From Candidatus Omnitrophica bacterium CG1_02_40_15 (GTDB taxonomy: Bacteria > Omnitrophota > Gorgyraeia > Gorgyraeales > Gorgyraeaceae), in assembly GCA_001871815.1 (NCBI GenBank), contig MNVP01000040.1, positions 1 to 18,961 on the forward strand: a DNA stretch of 18,961 bases. The letters run 5' to 3'. Position numbers and translations under genes: made by a program. Shown in pieces: positions 1-12,000 of the stretch. Below the pieces are notes generated by a model. That model saw only the letters and a program-made list of their open reading frames with translations, was not told where the DNA came from and ran no database searches. Numbering within the stretch: position 1 is the stretch's first letter; every line of letters begins with the position of its first letter.

Positions 1-3000
1 AGGCAAAGAAATAGAAAAGTAAGAAAAATATCATAATCGGAAATGCCGCGTAAAAATCTATACCCAAGATAACAATGGTTAAAAACATAATAAGGAAGTT
101 AGTAAAAACTAATGTTTTAAATCCGTAAAACATAAAGGCGAGGTAGAAAAGAGTTAACTTAACATTAGGTTCAATCCGAGGGTTCTGGTAAAAAAGATTG
201 GCGTAATAAAATTGAATAAGTTCGATAAAATCCATAGCATATTTTTCATTGGGGCCGAGAGTTTCATTCAAAGTAATGCCTCTTCCTTCACCGGAAAGAT
301 AAAACTGGTTGTAATGGACTTCTCCAAGCGCATTTAACTTATTGAGGCCCTCCACGGCATCTTCGGGTGCCTCGCTTATCGGAGAAACAACCAAATCTTC
401 GTATTCTTCTTTTCCGACAAATTTCCCATATTCGCTAAGCATGCCCACTTCCTGCGCCCATGGCTGGACAGCCTGTGACCATGCTAAACTAGCAACTCCT
501 TCGTTAGCAACCGGCATAAACAACCTCGCATCAGCAGCATAGAGAGGAAAGCTTACGCTCTGGACATTGGGCTGAGAACAATCCGCGGCAAGAATAGGCA
601 TAAATATAGTTGATTCTGGACGAAGTTCAGAAATACCGTCTACCCGGAAAGTCAGTGGGTCTCTGAACCGAGAGCAGAAAGCAATAACGCTGCCGCGGAT
701 ATTAAGTATGTGGTCTACTACTAATTCGGTTTGACCAAACCCTTTAGTCGCTCCCATTTTAGGAGTATCAAATACGCGGTCAAAAAGATAGTTATTCTCC
801 GGCAAACTCATATAATATTTAGACTGAAAACTTCTAAGATCATCGGGTTCGAATGCAAGTTTAGTAGCTCTTATAACGCAAAAGGCTAATCTCTCTTTAA
901 TTCTTTTTTCTATATGTTCATCATAAAGCAAAAATTCTTTCTCATCAGGGCTAATTCCTATAGATGTAACGATTATATTTCTTTCTTCCTCAAAAAGCCA
1001 TGCCAAGGAAAACCAACCTTCACGGAAAGCAGCATCATCTAATTCTTTAATTCTTGATTCCGGCACATTATGCTCTTTTAAAATCTGCAGCATTTTTCTG
1101 GTTAATTGATGCCTGACAGCAGTATCGTCAAAATATTCTTCTTTAAGTCTGAAATATTCGTCATTGCCAAAAGTTTGCTCCACCCAGAATCTATAACCTA
1201 TATTATGGGCATTTTTACCACCTTGCCAAGTCCGGTAACTATCTGCCATACGCATACTTAAAAAATCAGAGAATAAAAATTCTATTCTCCCAACATACAA
1301 CTGATGCACCCTGAAGTGGTTAAATAACGGGTAAGTCTTCTTGTCTTTATCCTCCCAAGGAATATCTCTTCCTTCTTCATCTTTCTGGCCTGTTACAATT
1401 TTTTGCTCAAGCATCTTTTGAATATTGTCTGGGCAGATAGAACTATCTAAAGATGCTATTAGTTCCTTAACAATTTCAGCACTTCTCCTTATACTCTTAT
1501 CACTTATTTGATTTTTATCTCTTAGCCCCTTAAATTTGTTAGACAATAAATCTTCGAGATTAATATCTTTTTTCCTTCCCATATCAAATAAATCATAATT
1601 TTCTCCATCTAATCTTATCCTGGCCTCTCTTAATTTTTGCATTGTCGCGGCGATATGGCCATTATCTTCAAATCTTTCCCTTAATAATAATCCGCGGTAT
1701 TTAAGCGCATCTTTGCGAATATGAGTTATTTCAGTTTTAAAGCTTGATTCATCCAGCTTATCTAAAGCAGCTCTTAATTCCGGGGATAAGATATCAAAAA
1801 TACTTTCTTCTTCAAACATATTTTTAATTAAACAATTCCATTGCTCAGGAATAATATTTTGGCGCATGTTATTGAATTCGGAGGGATAAGAGCGCCTCTT
1901 ATGGACAATGGCTCCATCCCAGAATTCATATCTTACAAAAGGATCATCCCAGGTAGCCAAATGCAACCCCAGCCGCTGCACTTTTTCCCATTGCACCAAA
2001 CCATTGCTGATAACCCCCGTAGGGTCAAACTCATAGAAACGGTTAGCAAGATATTTCATGCGCAGTAAAGCTTCCGGCTCGCTTATTTTAACTCTGGCCT
2101 TTTTGCCGCTAAAAGCAGCAATAAGAGCGTTTCTTTGCTTAAGGCTAATGTTATTATCTTTAAAAAGCTTCCTTGCTAACCCAATCATTAAATTCCTGAC
2201 CTGTTGAGAAAGTTTCTCTTCCTCTATGCCTGCCCAGTTAAAGTTATGCCAACCGCACTTCTTAAGAAGAATCAGGGTATGCAGCTGTGATGATATAAAC
2301 GCCAACAAACCAAAAGTAACCACAATACCCAGGGCTGCAAACAACAAACTACCATTAACTAAAGCGATAGTTGTTGCAATCGTAGAAACAGTTGCAAAAA
2401 TACCGGTAAACACTGCCCAAATTGAAGAAGCTTTTGTGGTCTTTGAAGTAAACATTTCTAACCAACAATTTATATGCCCAATGTTTCTTGCCATAAATCT
2501 GAGTGTTTTATCGAATAATTTTGAAGTCATTGTGGCCTGCCCAATAGGCGTAAGGACTTTTGGCATTAATAAGAAATTCACGCAAACTAAAGTCACTGCT
2601 AACGCAAAGAATATGGCTAGAGGTATCGCGGTTAATACGAAGTTACTTTGAACTGCTGGTATGCCAAATATAGCTAACAATAAATAAAGAATCGTTATGC
2701 CATAGCCAGAATAAGAAAGGCAGTGCTCCCAGGGATACTTGCTATTTTCACTTATTGCATTAAATAGTTTCTGCATTATTACCGGCATTGTTAAAACTAT
2801 TGCCAACATAACTAACATTTTTAAAGGTAGAAAACCCATAAAAGAAATAATTACATATCCTAATGTCATAGCTACCACGGCAGTTATAAGTTCGCGCCAA
2901 CCAGGATCGGGTTTTAAGAAAGAGGCAAAGAAACACATCCCCCGTTTCATTCTTTCGCTATTGCCTTCTTCTTGAGCAAACTCCCAGGCAATATCAATAT

Positions 3001-6000
3001 TTTTCCGGTTTAAATATTTTAAGACTTGCTCAAAAGCAAAATCAAACTGGCCTTGTTTCCCGCGGCTTTTTTCAGTTAAGAATTTAATTAAGTTTTCTCC
3101 TCCTAAATATTTGATAATACGTGCCAGAATGATCACAACAGGGAAAAATAATAAAAAGGAAAAGGCAAACAACGTTAATGGAGCAAAAAATATTTTTAAA
3201 ACAATGGCGCCCAAGATAACAAAAACAGGCATAATGACAGTTTGGGGTTTAATTAAATACTGAAATACTATGCGTAATAAACTTAAAGGGTTAACGAGCC
3301 GCATAGGATAACGTTGAACATGTTCTTCAAGGTTTTTCTTCTGCTGCGGGTAAACTACAGGAAAAATACATTTTCTTACTATATCCTGGACAACATAAGA
3401 ACACACCACACCCTTATAAGTTTCTTCTATGGCTTTCAGGATTGCCCAAAGTTGAGTAAAATCAAGTGGCTGCTCAGGACTCATTGAAGCGAAAGTAAAT
3501 CCTGGGTTCTGAAGTAGCTCCCTTACCTTCTTAACCAAGGCAGTAACTTCTCCTCCTTCGCTATCCCGCAAAAGGCCATTACAGATCTCCTGCATTTTGC
3601 CAAAAGTTAAACCAATCTTCTCTAAAGGATGCTCATAAGTACCGTCTTTTTTTCTGCAAGCCTGTAACCATAAAGGGAAATAAACATCATCCAGCACATC
3701 CGGTGTTTGTTCATAAGGACTACGGATTGTCCTTAATTCTTTTTTATCATATAACTCCTTAGACAATAATTTACTAAATACTGCCGCGCTCATTATTACA
3801 TGAGGAATAATCTGTCTACTTTGGCCGCTTTGCCTGTAAGTATCAGCTACGTAACGTAAATAATTCGTATATTCCACATTATTAGAAAGTGCGCCGCGGC
3901 AGAATTTTAATAACCGATTTTCCACTGCCCATTCTAAAGGAATTTCTATCCAGCCAGTCCACTCGCCTGCCGGTATATCACGTTGACCGTTCTTTTTCTC
4001 GAATCTATAAGCTTTGGGCCGCTCAACTTTCATATAGATGCCTAAATCGGATTTCCCTTCGCGATAAGAAACACCATAACCGTTAACCAATCTCTCTTTA
4101 AAATCTTTGACTGTTTCAGAAACAATATATGCAAAAATATCCATACCTTTTTGATTAGCTGGCTGTTTACCATAATGCCACACATAATGATCTTTCCGTT
4201 TAAACTTAAATAATCCGAAATCCCAGGCAGTTTCCTGGCTCTTATCAAAACCCATACTTTTTAAAACTTCCTCAACATATTTTGGTTCAGTCAAATCTAC
4301 CATACGAATAAATATTTCATTGGCAAGATCGTGATTATTCATAAGACGCAGTTTATTATCTGCCATATCTTCTCTTATAGCTTGGCACACTTGCAGGAAT
4401 TTATCTTTGTTGTATAGTTTTTCGGCCACTTCGCCAGCATCGTCTTTTTTAACCATTGCCCTAAAGCCGCCAGCATATGTTGTATCAAAAATTTCTCCGA
4501 GTAGGCTGTCATCACATTCGCCGCCACCATACATCTTATCAATTATTCTATTTAAAATTTCTATATGATGAGCTGGCGCATTTCCGCCGGCATTTCTAGC
4601 AAAAGTTTCATTAATACCGCTTGCTCCATTTCCTTTATTTTTATTACTATTATCTATAGAAAGTTGTTTTAATTTTGTTTTTAAGCCAATGAGGAATAAA
4701 ATTATTCCCACCACCAAAATAACTCCCAAAGTTATCAACCAATCAGGAGCCGAAGTAATACCTCTTGGCAACATATTTTTAGCTAAAGTATTATCGACTG
4801 TTCCAATAATAGCTACATTACTCTCAAAGCCAAGGAATCCTTTTATTATCTCTATATTTTTCTTCATGCGAGGCAAGGTTTCCTCCAAAAACACCCGGAT
4901 GTGACTGCCGATAATATTATTAAAAAGACGGTTTTGCCCTTCTACTGTTTGCGGGCCGAATTGTTTTAAGGTAAGGATGCTATAGTATCTGATGTTATGA
5001 TTTTGCTCAATGCTCATTAACCTACCGCTAAAAAATACCGTCTTAGTTAGAAAATACTCAACCGGTAATAAATGCGTATCATTTATAATAATAAAACGTT
5101 GAATATCTTCTGACACTCCCGGCTGAACAGGCACTTCTATAATGAGCATTGTGCCAGGTTTATGTTCGTCGTAACTTATAACAAATTTTGCATAGGGGAT
5201 TAAAGAATCTTGCGGTAATTTTTCCCATATTTCACCTTGTACTATATACGATTCTAAAGGTAGTTGGCGTTCATCAAAATAAAGGCGTATGAGTTTTGGG
5301 CCAATCTTAGGCTCATAGGCCTGAGAATAAAGCCTGCCATTAGGATATATACTTATTTGAGTTATAGAACTCATATCTAGCTGCTTAAATTGCGTATCGT
5401 ATATATAGACAGTTTCACCCTGTTCGTCTTGGCCTTTTCTTAGGTTAAAACTTCTGGCTACCATATTTGCGTTTTCATTGAAGGTAATAGTTGCGGGCGC
5501 AATTTCTAACGGCAAAGAAGAACTTGGATCATATAGCCACCATGAGTTAAGGCTTAACTCCCAATTTCTGCCGGAGAAATCAATATCTTGCTTCTTGGCG
5601 ATGATGCTTCTTATCTGGTCTCTGGGATTAATATATGCGTAGCTCAATAGCCCATCATATTGAGTATACCCAACTTTGTCATTTACCACGCCGATGAGTT
5701 TAGGAGTTATCTTGCTTACCCTTAAGAGAGTGTCGCGATTAATTCTTAAATATCCCATATCGTTCCAGAACAACGAACTCATTTCATTTTTATACCTGCG
5801 TGCAATTGCAGAAGTAAATATTTGGGATGCTGAGGCTAACTCTGTGCCATTTTCCCAAACCTCTTGCACCCCCCACTCTCGGTCAATAAGCAAACTATTC
5901 TTATAATATCCACCAAACGGATCAGGGGTCTTACCATCAGAAAGAGTTGTAGTCCAGCCTAAATTCAAAGTGAATGTAAGCAGGCCTGCGACAGTAACTA

Positions 6001-9000
6001 TGGGGGCGTCTCTGACGGGTTCACCTAAGAAGTAATAGCGTGTTTCGTTCCTGCCGGAGAAAAATCTATACTCTACTGCCCTGTATTGCTTAGCCTGCGA
6101 CTCTAAAAGTGCGGCCTGGGCTTGCGGGCCTAAATCTCCTGGTGCAAGATTCGCTAATAATGCCCCTAAGCCCTTTTCTGATAGCTGGGACGCTATATAT
6201 GCAAAATCTAAAGTAACCTGACTCTGCGCTAGCTCGGAAGTCCTATCATAAGACGTATAAACGAAAACTTCATTTCCGCCTATGATTTCATAGAAGGATG
6301 CTTGCTGCGGGGCATCCAAAATTAAACCCCACTCATTTACTTTAAGGCGCGATGTAGGAATCCATTCATTAATAATTGCCGGGCCTTCGTCAGTTCGTCC
6401 GGGCATAAGATTTACTCCTGTTTGCCGGCGCTGGCCTAATAACCAATTAAGAGAAGATGCGGAGTCGGCTGTTGGCGATGACGACATAAACTCATTATTA
6501 ATATTAAGGGTAGGGATAACTAAAGGACTAAACCCTCCTTTAGCAAACATAAACCATACCGTAGCGGCAACGGAATTATAAGTAGTCGCCTCCCAACCGT
6601 GCATAGTGGTTATCGTGCGTGAGGCGTAAGGGATAATTCCTTCGGGGTAGGCAGCGGATATACTATTCAAATATTCCTGCGCCCTTGCGTAATAATAAGT
6701 GGCGTCTTGGCCTTCGGCCTGGATATGTATTCCCAGCATCTGCCAGGATTCTATTGACTGGCTGGTCCACTCAAAACCTATGGCTTGAGTGCGGGCGGTA
6801 AAATCATAACCTAATATCTTAACGCCGTCATCCCTGGTAAATTCGAAGCGGGCTTTTGCTTCTGTGTATTGCATAGCGCGGATAAAATCATTTTCGGCAA
6901 TAATTGAAGACCCCGGATACACCATACTATACGCATTCACCCACCCGGCATCGTTGAATAAAGGATAAACCACGTGTACGCTCCAGGCCTGCACATCAGG
7001 AGCCAATAAGGGATCTAACTCCCAGGCGCCTAACTTATCGCTATAGCTGGCTCCTCTGTAGAAATAACCGTTCTGCTGGTCATACATACCGCTAATCCAA
7101 TGGGCGATTTTAATTTGCGCCTGCAAGAATCTATCTGAGTTGCGCCCTTGTTTTTCTTCTAACATTTTAATCCACCCTAATAAAGACACAGCGTCTAAAT
7201 TGTGCTCTGTGGACTTCACCCTGTGCTCAGGGCTATAAAAGATGCCGCCGTCATTATCCATAAGACTGCCCACGCCAGGGTCAGTGCCGATAACATAATC
7301 CGCAATACTCACCATATAATTATGATACGTCTCATCCTGTTCAGGCGAACCTAATAAAGCATCTTCATAATAAGCCATGCTTAAGGCTAACCATAACCCA
7401 TCGCCTGTCGGGATGATATCTCCTATGGGCAGGCCGCAACCTACACTGTAAGACTGATAAGGCAGAATCCCTTCATATTTTATGGCCCTGCTATACCACA
7501 TATTCAATAAGGCGGCTTTTTTGTCTGGCTCTAAATCGGCAGCGTTCAAGGCCGCCCTAAAATCATCTTCCGTTTTGAATGTCTCAAACACAACTTTATC
7601 CTGCTGGACGCTGGAGAAAAATTCATTGATAACATCTGGCTTTAGATTAAGATTGCCAAAGATATCCAAGAGAACTGCCGGGATTTTATCTGTGGTGACC
7701 ACCCCAGCATAAAAATCCAGAATCCTGCGGGCAGACTGCAGATATTGTTTAGCAGAGTCTAGATATTGTTGATTTTGGGTAGCATTATATTTTTCTAATG
7801 CAGCCTGATATTCTCTCACAAAGGCAATTACCGCCAACGCCTGGTCGTAGGTGGAAGCGAAATTATGTAAACGTTCCAGGTCTGTTTCGTAACTGCGCAA
7901 AAGCGGTAAATCTTCAATCTCAGCCAGGACCTGGAAATAACCTTGTTCTTCTTGATCCCAACCACCCCAAATATCCACCGCATAATGCCATCTATAAAAC
8001 CAGGTACCAGTTCCGGGGATATGATACAATACCCTATAAAGCTCAGCGCCCGATGGCTCTGGCTCTATGCGCTTGTCCTTTGCCAGGCCGTTTCGCTCAT
8101 CTATGTCTTCGGCATTTGTAATCTCAAGGACCGGCTCATATGTCTTCTTATCTACAAAGTATCCATTATAGATAGTAGTAGTCAAAGGAATAAAATCCTG
8201 CGTAATGAAGAAATAGCCTTCCCTGTCGCTCAAGAATACCTTTCCCTGTTCGTCTCCCCAGATAGCATATTCCAGGAATTCCCTGCCGGCAATAAAGGAA
8301 TGTATCGTGGCTATAGGAATTTCATCTACTGATTTGTCAGGGTAAGGATTAATCCTTGCTAAAAGCGCCTCAATATCACTTTTCTGAACATCCGTAAAAT
8401 CATATTGAGCATATAAATCCAACAAGTAAATTGCTTTCTCATCGAACTTCATGGCCTTGGCCTGCCAATATCCCTTATATTCGGCATCGCCTCTTTCCAC
8501 TTTTTGTAATACTATTGCGGTTTTAGGCACCCGATAATTCTGGCCTTCTTGAAATCCGGTTACGGCGTAAATAGTCCTTTCACTTTTACTCACCATGAGA
8601 ACCAGCCTTCCTTCTTCGCCTTTCTCACGATACTGATAGCCGTTGACCTCTCCTGTTACCTCTCTAAATTCAAACACATTAAGTTCAGAAGGAAGCTCGA
8701 TAACGCGGAAATGTTCCCAGACATAGAGAATATGCTCCCGCATCTCCTGGGTAATAGCAGATAAGGCTCCGGTTAAAGACTCTTCACTAAAGGTCCCCCA
8801 TCTGACATAACTTTGCACTATGTTATGCTCTATCAACAGATTTAACAAGTCAGGGGTAAATGTATCTTGTTTTAACTCGGCATCCCCTTTCCAAGCATCT
8901 ACAATTTGGTCAATATAAGGATGTAACTCATCAACGCCAGATATTGCCGCCCTGAAAGCGTCCTCTCTATCCGTGCCGATAATGGTCCAATTTAAATACC

Positions 9001-12000
9001 ATGTTTCTTCTACTATATTATTCTCCAGCAGAAATGTTAATTCTGCAGAAGTAAATTTGTTTTTAGCCACCAACCCTGCCGGCGCTGATGCTAAAGATGA
9101 TAAAGGAATATAATATTCTACCCTACTCCAGCGAGAGGTGGCTCCCTGGTAATAAACATTCTGGTACGAGATTATTTGTTGCGTACCTAAGGTCGGTTCT
9201 ACTATAAGCTTGGAGCTCTCTACGGGTGTTCCAGCACTGGCCGAAACGGGTTTTGCGGGCAAAGAATCCGGTGCGATTAACGGAAGGGAGGGATCAGCCA
9301 GCCAATCAATAGTAAAAGAGGTTTCAGGAGAGTATCTCCTGTTGACCACTAAGCTTGCCCAACCCAATAAAGAATAAACATAATTCTTCTGCGTATAAGT
9401 TAAGGTATCTATATTAATATTGTGCTTGAAATAATCAGCAATGTTCTTCATTAAGGCTTGATAATCTTCATTAACTTTGTCATAGTCCGGTTTAACATTA
9501 GTAGCGTATCTGAAATAACCTATTGCTATGCCCAAGAGGGCGATGTCTTCTGTTCCCAGTTCAATGTTCACCGGCACAGTGGTAACTTCGGAGTAATCGG
9601 CGGGGACAGTGTAAATAAATTGTCCTGCTTTATAAGAAACCGCATCTCTGTAAAAGTTTAAGATACTTGCCGCATGGTCTAAGTAAACAGGGTTGTCTGT
9701 CTGTTCATATTCACGCACCAGGGCAATCACTGCCCGCGCCTGCTGGGAAGTAGAGGCAAAATCCGGGGAGCCGTAGGCTTTCACTAACCCTGCTACTTTT
9801 GTTATATCAGCATTGTTGTTTAACCAGCTAAACCCTTCCTCCTGAGCCATCCAAGATGTATAAGATGCTGCCAAAACTCCATCCGCATAATAGGGCTGAT
9901 TATCCTGGATAACTAAATTGTAGACTGGGCCTTCCCGATCTTTAAGGACCACACTCTCTATCTCTACCCAACCGTTTTGAGTATATAAATAACGGTCCTG
10001 GTAATCTTGGTAGAGAGAAGATGCTTGCGTCAATCCCATATTCTGGCCTTCGGCGCTATCGCTGACATAAAGCGGATGGTCTGCGGTAACCTGTAGAGGA
10101 GTCGTACCACCTACCAGACTAAAAACCTGCCCGTTATTTATTACTATTACAGATAAAATTTGATAGGGAGTATCGCCTAACTCAATGTTAATTACTTCTC
10201 CATTGGTATTTATGCGCTCCTCCAGAGCCTCAATGGCGACAGGCCCTTTGTCTGTACTTATAATTGTGCCGGGAAGGAAACAACCTCCAGTAGCAAGAGT
10301 AATCTTACCGCCTAAGGCAAAAGGATTGTATCCTAAGGTAGCAAAAAGATACCAGACCGTAGCAGCCACAGAAGGATAATAAGAAGCAGTCCAACCATGG
10401 GTGGTATCTATAATTTTGTTAGCATAAGGCAGGGAACTGCCTACTCTACCATCAGGTAATGCCCTCGTATATATTGCCTCTTGCATCTCCGTAAGGTAGA
10501 AATTATAATTCTCGCTATTCTCCGTCTCTTTGGCCGCTAACGCTAAGGCCATGGTCAAGTAAACCGAAACTGCCTGGTTGCTCCACTCGCCAGAGAAAGT
10601 GCCCCGGCCAAAGGAAGAAGTAAAATCAAAACCAGTAATAGAGACTTCTTCTCCATCGGGCTTGGTATAAGGAACTTCGGTGGCCTTGGCATTGGTCTGT
10701 ACGAATTGCATCAGGGCTTCATAGTCTATATTCAAGGAATCAGGATTGGCCAAGTCACGTAATATAGCCCAGAAATGGGTATCTGAGGCAAAAGAGGAAT
10801 CATTCTGTCCACGCCAGAACCTTCCTTCTTCTGAACGATAAGCATAGGTGTTAAGCCAATTATCTACTTTCTTTTGGGCATCCTGATATTCTGGTTTGCC
10901 GGTAAGTTTAAAGAGCATCTCGAAGAAGGCAGAGGCATCGATGTTAAATTCTGTGGCTGACCAGGTAATGCCAGGGCCACCAAGGATACGCCCATCTTCC
11001 TGTTGCAGGCTAAGAGTATAGCGGGCGATTTCCTCCATAAAACCCAGGAATTGAGTATCGCCAGTGAATTCAGTATACTGCGCCATAGCCATACCTAACC
11101 AAAGAATAGCACCAGTATGCAGGTTCCACTCCCTAGGAAGGCCAGTAGCAACATCGTAGGCAGAATAGGGCATACCGGTATTGGGCTCTTTCTGGGCAAT
11201 ATCTCTATAGAAAATAAATATGTTTCTAGCTATCTCTATGCCATCTTTTCCTACAAACAACTCTTTAGCTATATCACTATTACCAAAAAATTCAGTCATC
11301 AGCATCGCCATAACCGATTCATCATAGGTATAAGCAATGCCGGTTAAGTCATTGAAACCAGCTTCTACAAAGGAATTATCAATCACTTCATAACTGGTAA
11401 ATAAACCTGTTCTGGAGTTGTATTGATAGGCTAACCAATTTAAGAATTCCTGCGCATCTTCAGGAGAAACGGTAGCTACCGGTTGTGGCGCCTCAGGAGT
11501 AAATGTTGCTGTAGCCGTAGGTGTAATGGGCTCTGCGGTTAAAGTAGGCGCCTCAGGAGTAGCACTAACAACTGGTTCTGGCGTAGCTGTAGCAGAAGCA
11601 GTGGCAATATAAGTAGAAGTCGGTGTTTGCGTGGGTTGCGGGGTAGGCGTATTTGTAACTTGAGGGACTATCGTATTCGTAGCAGATGCAATGGCAGTAT
11701 CAGTTAACGGCGGTGGTGAACGGGCAGTAGGAGCAACCCCTGCCGGTTGCCTTAACCAGCTATTAGCAGGAAGTAATAACGGATGCGCCTGTAAGGCCGG
11801 TATTAAGTCTGTTTTCTTGTTGATATAACCAAGAGTAAGCTTACCATTCTGGTTAAAATAGGCTACTTGCACAAGGCCGAGTTCAAGCAAACCTTTATCT
11901 GTTTTAATCTTACTTTCTATCTCATGAGTAACATCAGGCATCAAGAAATAAATCTTCTTTCCTAACCAATTAGTAAAGACGATAATTTCTCCCCACTGCG

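Noticed and set aside
166..2264. GT2-type processive synthase (cellulose or curdlan synthase)
   Set aside because: No Q-x-x-R-W motif or D, D-x-D, TED series in the usual order was found in the cytosolic domain.
4042..4248. A 68-codon minus-strand frame at 4042-4248
   Set aside because: It is out of phase with the giant frame and lies inside a region where that frame codes a coherent soluble domain.
342..8764. Many short plus-strand open frames (for example 342-542, 2226-2651, 7798-8121, 7943-8332) and others up to 17950
   Set aside because: All lie antisense to the open giant frame, have low-complexity or unfamiliar translations, and show no convincing ribosome binding site. They are what a long open frame leaves on its opposite strand.
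2..9862. Cyclic beta-1,2-glucan synthase (GT84 plus GH94)
   Set aside because: The idea fits the fusion of synthase, TM helices and toroids, but the cytosolic domain matches GT48 blocks, and the GH94 phosphorylase landmarks were not found in the toroids.
9863..10282. A splicing intein
   Set aside because: The domain has no terminal His-Asn, no Cys/Ser/Thr extein pattern of the usual kind, and no homing-endonuclease part, so splicing is unlikely although the Hint fold is clear.
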